From contig OMSN01000023.1 of NCBI GenBank assembly GCA_900313765.1, positions 1-17,393 of the forward strand: a DNA stretch of 17,393 bases. Reading direction: 5' to 3'. The stretch's first letter is position 1. The number at the start of each line of letters is the position of its first letter. The notes under the pieces are model-generated. The model made no database searches. It was not told the origin of the DNA and saw only the letters and a program-made list of their open reading frames with translations. The translations under genes and the position numbers were made by a program. The stretch is from an uncultured Eubacteriales bacterium. Lineage in GTDB: Bacteria > Bacillota > Clostridia > Lachnospirales > Lachnospiraceae. Below are positions 6,311 to 12,871 of the stretch, piece by piece.

Positions 6311-7873
6311 ATGAGCGGAAACAAGATCGAAACAATCCATGATACTGTGCTGAAGGTACGCCTGGTATTCTTTGATATCGTACATGAGCTGCCGTATGAG
6401 GGACCGTGCCGTTTCGGAAAAGGAATGGAGCTGGAGAGACAGTTCGACGAGATGATCAACAATGAGGCCTACAAGGGTATCCAGATGGGCATCAAGTTCA
6501 ACCTTCCGGAAGGTGTTGAGATGCTCGAGCCGAAGCGCTATGTGAATCATACGGAGAACTGGAGAATCTCTGAAGAGGAGATGCGCAAGCTCTGTGTGGG
6601 CTCTGAAGAGACCGACGTCTATCTGGCATCCACGACCGGCAGGACCGGTGAGATGATCACGGAATTCGCCCAGATGGTCAAGAAGCCGATCATCTTCGTT
6701 GGAAATGACTACGGCGCGACCATCAATACCTCCGCGATGCTTGCGAAGGGAATCGAGACCTATTCTCTTCTGAGCTGGAAGCAGTTCAAGCAGCAGCTGC
6801 GCGTGCTGAGAGCGAGAAAGGCTCTGGCAAACACAAGAGTTCTGTGTGTGTCCAGATTCGGCCATGACTACTCTCTGCATGATGCCAATGACTCTTTCGT
6901 AAGCCTCGACAAGGTCACGGAAGTGCTCGGCACCAAGTTCCGCTTTGCGAACCTGCATGAAGTCATCGACCAGATCCATGAGATCGATCCGACCACCAAC
7001 TACACGACTCCGGGAAGAAAGCAGGAGAACATCAACGAAGAGGATATGGTGGATGTCAACGCCGTGATCGACGAGCTGATGAAGGATGCGGATCCCTGTG
7101 TGATGGAACGTGAAAACATGGTTCCTTCCGTCAAGATGTACAAGCTCATCCAGAAGCTGCTTGAGGCAAATGAGTGCAACGCGTTTACGGCAAACTGCCC
7201 GGATGCATGTTCCACCTGCCGCATCAACAAGGAGAGATTCACCTTCTGCATCACCCATTCTCTGAACAACGAGCAGGGAATCCCCTCCGCGTGCGAATAT
7301 GATATCACTGCAGCTGTCTCCAAGGCTGCCCTGCAGGCGATCTCCGGCAAGCCTTCCTACATGGGCAACACCGCAGTTCTGACACTTCCGGACGGAACTC
7401 TCACAGAAGACGGCTATGTGCTTCATTTCTCCAAAGACCATGTCGGAGAAGAGAAATGGAATGCGCTGCGCGGTGTTCCGAATATGGTCATGACCCAGCA
7501 TTCTGTCGGCAACCGCAAGATGAAGGGCTTCGACGAGGAAGGCGCAAGATTCGCCATCCGTCCGTTTGCCTACAGCGGATTCGGTGTGACCATGCGCAGA
7601 GACTTTGACGCGGATGCAGGACAGGTCATCACCATGTGCCGCTTCAGCCCGAACTGTGACCAGCTCCTCGTTTCCAGAGGAACGCTGAAGAACGGATTCG
7701 GATATGATATGGACAACTGCACGCACGGCGCGCTGTTCCAGATCGACGACACGCAGAAGTTCTACAATGCCCAGATCCATGTGGGCAACCACGTACCTTT
7801 CGTATACGGTGACTATTATGAAGAGATGATTAAGCTCGGCGAGATCCTCGGCCTCAAGGTCCTGGCCTGCTGA
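6311..7873 (+). CDS. L-fucose/L-arabinose isomerase-like protein, cysteine-rich, substrate unknown
   Basis: A 520-residue cytosolic protein. The C-terminal half carries features of the FucI/AraA C-terminal fold: the stretch ITHSLNNEQGIPSACEYDIT (about 314-333) and ALQAISGKPSYMGN (340-353), with acidic candidates E329 and D331, H397 in a QHSVGNR segment, and the ending GNHVPFVYGDY (492-502). The N-terminal part looks like alternating Rossmann-type strands (for example KKPIIFVGNDYG, 124-135). Unlike textbook isomerases it has a cysteine-dense stretch (C289, C296, C300, C303, C313, C328) and ends in a C-terminal Cys520. A sugar or sugar-like substrate with a divalent metal is the family expectation. 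SufE two genes downstream raises the possibility of sulfur chemistry. AAGGAGGA ribosome binding site at 6298-6305. Family confident, reaction unknown. Confidence 0.7.
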   Translation: MSGNKIETIHDTVLKVRLVFFDIVHELPYEGPCRFGKGMELERQFDEMINNEAYKGIQMGIKFNLPEGVEMLEPKRYVNHTENWRISEEEMRKLCVGSEETDVYLASTTGRTGEMITEFAQMVKKPIIFVGNDYGATINTSAMLAKGIETYSLLSWKQFKQQLRVLRARKALANTRVLCVSRFGHDYSLHDANDSFVSLDKVTEVLGTKFRFANLHEVIDQIHEIDPTTNYTTPGRKQENINEEDMVDVNAVIDELMKDADPCVMERENMVPSVKMYKLIQKLLEANECNAFTANCPDACSTCRINKERFTFCITHSLNNEQGIPSACEYDITAAVSKAALQAISGKPSYMGNTAVLTLPDGTLTEDGYVLHFSKDHVGEEKWNALRGVPNMVMTQHSVGNRKMKGFDEEGARFAIRPFAYSGFGVTMRRDFDADAGQVITMCRFSPNCDQLLVSRGTLKNGFGYDMDNCTHGALFQIDDTQKFYNAQIHVGNHVPFVYGDYYEEMIKLGEILGLKVLAC

Positions 7874-7877
7874 GAAG

Positions 7878-8348
7878 ATGGCACTGCTTGATAGGAGCGG
7901 GATCATCAGAAGGCTGACCATTGCGGACAGCCTGGCAAAAAGAGAACTTGAAATCCTGAAGGGCCCGGAAACTCCGGACCCTTCGGACTTCGAAGAACAT
8001 ATTCACCGTTATGTTCTGTATAAATTTTTGCTGGACGATGAGGTTCCGCTGCCTGAGACCCGGAACCTGAATGAACTTGCGCAGCTCAGTGTGGCAAAGG
8101 CAGGGAAACTGAATCCCAACGAGGCAGCTCTTCTGGACGTGTCCAGACACTGCGGTTCCACCAGTTCCTTTATGACCAAGAAGGTGCTGCTGTTCATGTC
8201 GCTGTCCAGGGAGTTCGGGTTTGAGTACCCGCCCTATGACACAGCAGAGATTACGACCACCGGGGCACTTGCCCGGATCATTATGGAGAAGACGGGATAT
8301 GCTGGAAGACAGGATCCGGGAGATCAGAGAGGAACTGAACGAATTTGA
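7878..8348 (+). CDS. Small protein of unknown function, weakly carrier-protein-like C-terminus
   Basis: A 156-residue soluble protein that I do not recognise as a named family. The first 60 residues are highly charged (EILKGPETPDPSDFEEHIHR). Residues 93-139 look like helices II-IV of an acyl-carrier-protein fold: a helix ending SREFGFEYPP, then a final helix after EITTTGALARII. The serine that would carry phosphopantetheine is not where it should be; aligning on the EFG turn puts Met99 there, with serines at 94, 96 and 97. Cys92 is the only cysteine. It starts 4 nt after the isomerase stop with a weak ribosome binding site, so it is probably translationally coupled. Its last 50 nt overlap the start of sufE. 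It may be a partner or scaffold for the isomerase-like enzyme or for SufE. Confidence 0.6.
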   Translation: MALLDRSGIIRRLTIADSLAKRELEILKGPETPDPSDFEEHIHRYVLYKFLLDDEVPLPETRNLNELAQLSVAKAGKLNPNEAALLDVSRHCGSTSSFMTKKVLLFMSLSREFGFEYPPYDTAEITTTGALARIIMEKTGYAGRQDPGDQRGTERI

Positions 8349-8724
8349 GGATGAGTTCCTGCGGTATTCATTTCTTGTAGAATTATCGTCGTATGTGCCG
8401 GCGGATCAGCCGGAACTGATGAGAGATGAGAATCTTCACCGGGGATGCCAGTCCCGCGTCTGGCTGCGCTGCAGGCTGCAGGACGGGATGTTTTATCTGG
8501 ATGCCACGTCGGACACCCTGATCATCCGGGGCGTCCTGTATGTGATGATGCAGCTGTACAATGGTCTTCCGGCAGAAGAGATCGCACAGCGCAGGATCGA
8601 TTTCCTGAAGGAGTGCGGTCTGGAAGAACACTTCTCCCAGGACCGGATCTCAGGGCTGAGCGGGATAGCAGACACTATATATTCGTATTGCTGCAGCGCA
8701 TCGCAAACTCGTGAAAATAACTGA
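8299..8724 (+). CDS. sufE: SufE-family sulfur acceptor protein
   Basis: A 141-residue cytosolic protein, about the length of E. coli SufE (138). The active-site motif GCQSRVWL is visible with Cys50 as the persulfide-accepting residue, and the downstream region (residues 60-140) follows the family pattern, including LIIRGVLYVMMQLYNG near 75-90. SufE takes sulfane sulfur from a SufS-type desulfurase and passes it on; the partner SufS is about 900 nt downstream. Start chosen at ATG 8299 with GGAG at 8285-8288, since an earlier in-frame TTG at 8221 would add an unrelated arginine-rich tail. It overlaps the upstream gene by 50 nt, and its 3' end overlaps the convergent LysR gene by 50 nt. No SufBCD or SufU genes are in view. 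Confidence 0.85.
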   Translation: MLEDRIREIREELNEFEDEFLRYSFLVELSSYVPADQPELMRDENLHRGCQSRVWLRCRLQDGMFYLDATSDTLIIRGVLYVMMQLYNGLPAEEIAQRRIDFLKECGLEEHFSQDRISGLSGIADTIYSYCCSASQTRENN

Positions 8725-9574
8725 CAGCTTCTGAGTCAGAGCGGCTCTTCCAGGCAGCAGCGAAGGGCTGTGGCTCCAGCTCGGTGACTTTGAGACAGTG
8801 CACGGTTGGGCTGTAGCAGATGGCATTGTACGGGTTGATGAGAATCGCGGCTTCCCCTATCTCCACTGCCTGGATCTGCTCCTGGATACTGGAGCACCGT
8901 ATCAGCTTCGGCACCATCTGGAAGCGGTTGAACAGCGCGATCAGCATGTCACAGTTATGTTTGCTCTCCGAATCGTCCAGTGTGGCAATGGGAAGGTCCG
9001 GGAATTCCCGGATGGAGTAAGTCCTCTCTTCCACCTGTTTGATGAGCCGTTTCGGAACCACGAGGATCGTCTCGATCCGGCAGATGCTGAGTTTGCAGAT
9101 ATCATCGCGTTCGGGGAACTGCCATGTCGGCATGCATACCACACTGATGTCTCCTGACTCCAGACCGGCCATGAGCATCTGGTAGGATCCACGCCGTATA
9201 TGAACCCTGACATTGGGGCGCTCCAGCTTGAAAGCATCGATCACATCACTCAGCTTGTCATCAAGCAGCTGTCCTTCCAGAAGCCCCAGCACCATGTGGA
9301 CCTGCCGGGAATTCTCCGCCAGCTGCGCCTTCTCAAGCGCTTTTCTCAGAGCCGCGTTGGTATCGGTAAAGGCTTCCATCATGATCCTTCCGGCTTCCGT
9401 AAGTGTGATGCCGTGAAAGGAACTGCGGTAGAATAAAGTGACCCCCAGCTCCTGCTCAAGCATGGAGATGTTGCGGCTCAGAGTGGACTGGGAGACAAAC
9501 AGCCGAGATGCTGCTGTTGAAAATGAACGGTATTTCGCGGCTTCCAGAAAGCAGCTGACCTGAACAGTATTCAT
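8675..9574 (-). CDS. LysR-family transcriptional regulator
   Basis: A 299-residue regulator. The N-terminal winged helix-turn-helix is textbook (residues 1-60: FLEAAKYRSFSTAASRLFVS, then STLSRNISMLEQELGVTLF). The rest forms the two-lobed effector-binding domain, with the usual LTEAG linker entry. I start it at 9574 because AAAGGTGGT (9581-9589 on the complement) precedes that ATG; an upstream in-frame ATG at 9625 adds a non-conserved tail. It is divergent from sufS with a 68-bp gap and convergent with sufE, so it sits inside the sulfur-transfer gene set and probably controls sufS and itself. The effector may be a sulfur compound or pathway intermediate (inference). Confidence 0.9.
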   Translation of the reverse strand: MNTVQVSCFLEAAKYRSFSTAASRLFVSQSTLSRNISMLEQELGVTLFYRSSFHGITLTEAGRIMMEAFTDTNAALRKALEKAQLAENSRQVHMVLGLLEGQLLDDKLSDVIDAFKLERPNVRVHIRRGSYQMLMAGLESGDISVVCMPTWQFPERDDICKLSICRIETILVVPKRLIKQVEERTYSIREFPDLPIATLDDSESKHNCDMLIALFNRFQMVPKLIRCSSIQEQIQAVEIGEAAILINPYNAICYSPTVHCLKVTELEPQPFAAAWKSRSDSEAVSYFHEFAMRCSNTNI

Positions 9575-9594
9575 AAACACACCACCTTTCTGAT

Positions 9595-9618
9595 CATCAT
9601 CCGCTGCCGGGGATGATG
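9595..9618. promoter_or_regulatory. Inverted repeat in the LysR-sufS divergent gap (candidate operator)
   Basis: A perfect 8-bp inverted repeat (9595-9602 and 9611-9618) with an 8-nt spacer. Its position between divergent lysR and sufS is where LysR proteins usually bind. The gap is short (68 bp) and has no consensus promoter, which fits activator-dependent transcription. Confidence 0.5.
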
Positions 9619-9642
9619 GCAGCATAATCGAGGTTTCATTCT

Positions 9643-10872
9643 ATGACGAATCCCTGGAGAGACGACTTCCCGATCCTCACGCAGCAGGTATATGGCAGGA
9701 GGCTGGTCTATCTGGACAATGCCGCCACCAGCCAGGTACCGCGTCAGGTACTTGAGCGGATCATACTGCACTATACGACAGAGCATGCCAACGTCCACAG
9801 AGGCGTTCATTTTCTGAGCACGGCATCCACCTCAGCAGTGGAAGATGTCCGGGCTAAGACGGCGGCATTTCTTCATGCTCCTTCTGCGAAGAATATCGTG
9901 TTCACCCAGGGGACGACGGACAGCATCCATCTGGTATGCAGCGGACTGGAGGATCGCCTGAATGAGAATGCAGGAGTCCTCGTGACTGCCCTGGAGCATC
10001 ATTCCAACTTTGTCCCCTGGCAGCAGGCATGCCTTCGGAAGGGGGCTCCCTTTGCAGTATGCCCGGCTCCGGACGGAGTACCGGATCTGCAGGAGATGGA
10101 GCGTCTTCTTGCCGGCGGCAGATACTGCCTGGTAGCTGTGACCCAGGTCTCCAACCTGACCGGAACCGTATATCCGGTCCGTGAGATCGCAGACATGACA
10201 CACAGGTACGGAGCAGTCCTGCTGGTGGACGGCGCGCAGGGGATCCTTCATCTTGGCGCGGACACAGAGCAGATGGACTGTGATTATTATTGTTTCTCCG
10301 GACACAAGATGCTCTCGCCGACCGGGACCGGTGTCCTGTACGGTAAGACGGATGCTCTGGAGATGCTCCGTCCGGTACGGTCTGGCGGCGGCATGGTGGA
10401 CCTTGTGACGCTCACTCGGACGACCTTTGATGAGATCCCGCAGCGGCTGGAAGCGGGAACTCCGAATATCGCCGGGATCATCGGCATGGGTGCGGCGATC
10501 GACTATCTCATGCAGCATGATCTGGAACAGATCCGCAGCTATGAAGCCGGACTGATCGCCTATACTCAGCAGCAGCTTGACAGGATCCCTTCAGTGCATA
10601 TCCTGGGGCACCCTGTGCAGCGTGCCGGCGCTGTATCCTTCACAGTGGAAGGAATCCACCCCTACGACATAGCTGCCATGGTCGATAAACTGGGGTATGC
10701 AGTGCGCTCCGGAAGCCACTGCGCGCAGCCTGCGCTGCGGATCTTCGACGTGGAGACAGCGGTCCGCGTCTCGCCGGCCTTCTACAATACCATGCAGGAG
10801 ATCGACGGCTTCTGTGATGCTCTGCGAAGGGTTATTCGGATGATGAGCCGGAATTCTTCGGCATCATTATAA
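9643..10872 (+). CDS. sufS: SufS-type cysteine desulfurase (PLP-dependent)
   Basis: A 409-residue cytosolic aminotransferase class V enzyme, normal for the SufS/CsdA group (about 406). The PLP lysine is K222 in SGHKMLSPTGTGVLYG; the cofactor-contacting H120 (EHHSN) and D196 (VDGAQ) are present. The catalytic cysteine is C360 in RSGSHCAQP, the short-loop form typical of group II enzymes that work with SufE or SufU. It removes sulfur from L-cysteine as a persulfide, giving alanine. A CsdA or selenocysteine-lyase role is possible, because sequence alone does not separate them. GAGG at 9630-9633 supports the start. It is separated from its likely partner sufE by the oppositely oriented lysR gene, an unusual split. 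Confidence 0.9.
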   Translation: MTNPWRDDFPILTQQVYGRRLVYLDNAATSQVPRQVLERIILHYTTEHANVHRGVHFLSTASTSAVEDVRAKTAAFLHAPSAKNIVFTQGTTDSIHLVCSGLEDRLNENAGVLVTALEHHSNFVPWQQACLRKGAPFAVCPAPDGVPDLQEMERLLAGGRYCLVAVTQVSNLTGTVYPVREIADMTHRYGAVLLVDGAQGILHLGADTEQMDCDYYCFSGHKMLSPTGTGVLYGKTDALEMLRPVRSGGGMVDLVTLTRTTFDEIPQRLEAGTPNIAGIIGMGAAIDYLMQHDLEQIRSYEAGLIAYTQQQLDRIPSVHILGHPVQRAGAVSFTVEGIHPYDIAAMVDKLGYAVRSGSHCAQPALRIFDVETAVRVSPAFYNTMQEIDGFCDALRRVIRMMSRNSSASL

Positions 10873-11119
10873 GTGATTCAGCTCTGTGAAACCATGGAAG
10901 GATGTCCATTTTCATATGGTATTCCAGCCCCTGACAGGGGATAATCAACATTATGCCGTAATATGTTGAATAAACAACTAATAGTAGCCGATTTGATGCT
11001 AGTGCGAATGGAATACGGCTGATAAAATAATAGAAGTTGTTTAATACACTTATGTATTTTGTTTCTGAATCCAATAATCTATCAATCACAATATAGTTTT
11101 TACCAAAAGGAGGACTGTG
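10873..11119 (+). promoter_or_regulatory. AT-rich intergenic region with nested inverted repeats before the flavoprotein gene
   Basis: About 250 nt without a gene and clearly more AT-rich than its neighbours after about 10940. It contains CCCCTG-A-CAGGGG, a perfect 6-bp palindrome with a 1-nt centre (10928-10940). It also holds a nested inverted repeat, with outer 9-bp arms (10971-10979 and 11035-11043) and inner 5-bp arms (10986-10990 and 11016-11020). No T run follows either, so they are poor terminators and better candidates for operators or a structured leader. I see no convincing -35/-10 pair. Confidence 0.4.
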
Positions 11120-12067
11120 ATGGCTTTTAAAGTAATGGGTATTGCGGCAGGACGTAAGAACAGTAATTCAGAATTCCTTCTGAAGGAAGCACTGATGGCA
11201 TGTGAAGCCGCCGGAGCAGACGTCACGATGATCAATCTTCGCGACTACAACATTCTGGACTGCACCGGATGTACCGCATGTACCAAGGCAATGTCTGAAG
11301 GAAAATTCGCGGGCTGTGTCCTGGATAAGAAAGATGACAAGAAGAAGATTATGGATGTCATGCTGGCACAGGACGCTGTCATCTATTCAGTGCCGACCTA
11401 TGATCTTATGCCCTCAGCGAACTATCTCAGATTCGCTCAGAGAAGCCTGGCTTATGAGACTGCATTCCTGGAGACCATCGGTGTGATCGAGCATAAAGAG
11501 AGGATCGCAGGTCTGATCTCTGTTGGCGGATCCACCCGTTCATGGCAGTCCATGGCACTGGAAGGACTGCAGGCAACCATGTTCACGACAGATATGAAGG
11601 TCGTGGATATGATCCTGGCAACCAGAGCTCCGGGTGCTGCACAGTCCCTGCTCAATGATGAGCTGATCGCAAGAGCGAAGAAGATGGGCGAGAACATCAT
11701 GGAATGCCTGGCTCTTCCGGAAGGACAGCGCAAGTGGATGGGCGAAGAGGATATGGGATGGTGCCCGAACTGCCATTCCAACGCACTGGTGCTCGGTGAG
11801 AGACAGTGGGACGGCCTGTATTATCCGATCGAGTGCCAGGTATGCGGCGCAGGCGGAACCCTTGAGAAGACAGAAGACGGAAAATGGAAATTCGTGATCC
11901 AGGAAGACGGCCTTGAGAAAGACCGCACCACCGTACCGGGAAGAGCGAAACATCTGGAAGAGATCGGACAGACGCAGGGAACCTTCTATGCGAATCCGGA
12001 GAACCTGAAGAAGGTTGCAGAACTCAAGACCAGATATACCGAGAAGAAATTCAAGACAATCGAGTGA
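11120..12067 (+). CDS. Flavodoxin-fold (NADPH-dependent FMN reductase / Isf-like) protein with C-terminal zinc ribbon
   Basis: A 315-residue cytosolic flavoprotein. Residues 1-195 form an FMN-reductase/iron-sulfur-flavoprotein-like domain: strand KVMGIAAGRKNSNSE with the phosphate loop, then a cysteine cluster C48-x2-C51-x2-C54 with C66 further on, then the FMN-contacting YSVPTYDLMPSANYLRF stretch (89-105). Isf proteins use a compact CX2CX2CX4-7C cluster for a 4Fe-4S centre; here the last spacing is 11, so cluster binding is possible but not certain. A second domain (about 205-260) holds two CxxC pairs, C215/C218 and C239/C242, which look like a zinc ribbon or rubredoxin-like site. AAGGAGG at 11108-11114 selects ATG 11120 over GTG 11117. 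It could supply electrons to, or reduce, the pathway compound; role inferred. Confidence 0.75.
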   Translation: MAFKVMGIAAGRKNSNSEFLLKEALMACEAAGADVTMINLRDYNILDCTGCTACTKAMSEGKFAGCVLDKKDDKKKIMDVMLAQDAVIYSVPTYDLMPSANYLRFAQRSLAYETAFLETIGVIEHKERIAGLISVGGSTRSWQSMALEGLQATMFTTDMKVVDMILATRAPGAAQSLLNDELIARAKKMGENIMECLALPEGQRKWMGEEDMGWCPNCHSNALVLGERQWDGLYYPIECQVCGAGGTLEKTEDGKWKFVIQEDGLEKDRTTVPGRAKHLEEIGQTQGTFYANPENLKKVAELKTRYTEKKFKTIE

Positions 12068-12100
12068 TCCGGGAAGAAAACAGATAACTGAAGAATAAAT

Positions 12101-12146
12101 ATACCGGGTCTGACCGGCCGCCTATCGGCCTTGTCAGATCCGGTAT
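12101..12146. terminator. Hairpin terminator between the flavoprotein gene and tetR, probably bidirectional
   Basis: A 14-bp stem with one G-U pair (12101-12114 with 12133-12146) is extended by a 5-bp GC stem (12116-12120 with 12126-12130) across a small bulge. The minus strand exits into an AT-rich tail (complement of 12085-12100) and the plus strand into TTT. The hairpin includes the last codons and stop of tetR. Confidence 0.7.
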
Positions 12147-12742
12147 TTGAATGTCGTGAACAGTCCGTTCTTCATATTACTGGTCATCAGTGTCTCCACA
12201 TCTGCGCGGGTAACCGAGGTTTCATTTGCAAGCCACCAGCGGACCAGTGTCATCAGGTTGGAGGCAAATAATTCTGCATACAGGACATGATAAGGAGTGA
12301 TCTGCTGATCCCCGGCGGGATTGCTGCTGATCGTACCGAGGATATTCCTGCGGATGATGATGTCCTCCATCTCCTGATAGATCCGCCGGTCGATGGATGC
12401 CTGCCAGAGCACCCTGTAGATATCACGGTGATCATGGATGTGGTCGATGCTTCTGCGGAAATTATCGATATACCGCTGGTTTGCAATCGTATGCGGAGTC
12501 GCGAGGATAAAATCCGTTGTGGCCATCGCTTCGGAGAACTCACTCAGCACTCTGTCAAGATAGTTGTTCAGAAGCTCATACTTATCAGCGTAGTATTTAT
12601 AGAAGGTGGAGCGGTTGATCAGAGCCTTGCGGCACAGCATATCAACTGTGATCTTTCTGAATTCATTTTCTTTCAGACACTCAAGAAGCGCCTCGTCGAT
12701 ATGCCGGAGTGTTTTGATAATACGCGGATCTGTCTTGCTCAT
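12134..12742 (-). CDS. TetR/AcrR-family transcriptional regulator
   Basis: A 202-residue regulator. The N-terminal DNA-binding domain is clear: helix-turn-helix residues about 30-60 (KITVDMLCRKALINRSTFYK, then YYADKYELLNNYLD). The C-terminal part is helical and not specific to a subgroup, so the ligand cannot be read. It is convergent with the flavoprotein gene and divergent from the DUF554 gene, so it most likely controls the DUF554/PH-like pair and itself. It has a recognisable minus-strand promoter. The start ATG at 12742 is preceded by GGGAGAA at a normal distance. Confidence 0.88.
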   Translation of the reverse strand: MSKTDPRIIKTLRHIDEALLECLKENEFRKITVDMLCRKALINRSTFYKYYADKYELLNNYLDRVLSEFSEAMATTDFILATPHTIANQRYIDNFRRSIDHIHDHRDIYRVLWQASIDRRIYQEMEDIIIRRNILGTISSNPAGDQQITPYHVLYAELFASNLMTLVRWWLANETSVTRADVETLMTSNMKNGLFTTFKYRI

Positions 12743-12792
12743 GGATGCAATTCTCCCTGGATGTATGGACTGAGACGGAAATTACTGTTAAT

Positions 12793-12820
12793 ATTATATC
12801 ACGCACAGGATTCCATGCAA
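12793..12820 (-). promoter_or_regulatory. Promoter of the TetR gene
   Basis: On the complement, TTGCAT (12815-12820), 16 nt, then TATAAT (12793-12798). It lies about 50 nt before the tetR start. A 7-bp inverted repeat GATTCCA/TGGAATC (12808-12814 and 12841-12847) brackets the -35 region and may be an operator for divergent control. Confidence 0.6.
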
Positions 12821-12871
12821 TGCAGTTATGTACACAGACTTGGAATCTGACCTAAGGAAGGAGTATAAGAT

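Noticed and set aside
6209..7921. A 570-codon open frame on the minus strand opposite the isomerase-like gene
   Set aside because: It has no recognisable domain and covers a gene with clear family motifs, a good ribosome binding site and normal codon use. Long antisense frames are common opposite genes with few T-rich codons.
8221..8298. Longer SufE from TTG 8221
   Set aside because: It adds an arginine-rich tail unlike SufE and lacks a ribosome binding site; ATG 8299 gives the usual family length.
7878..8348. Calling the 156-residue protein a true acyl carrier protein
   Set aside because: The DSL-type attachment serine is absent at the aligned position, so only a weak resemblance is claimed.
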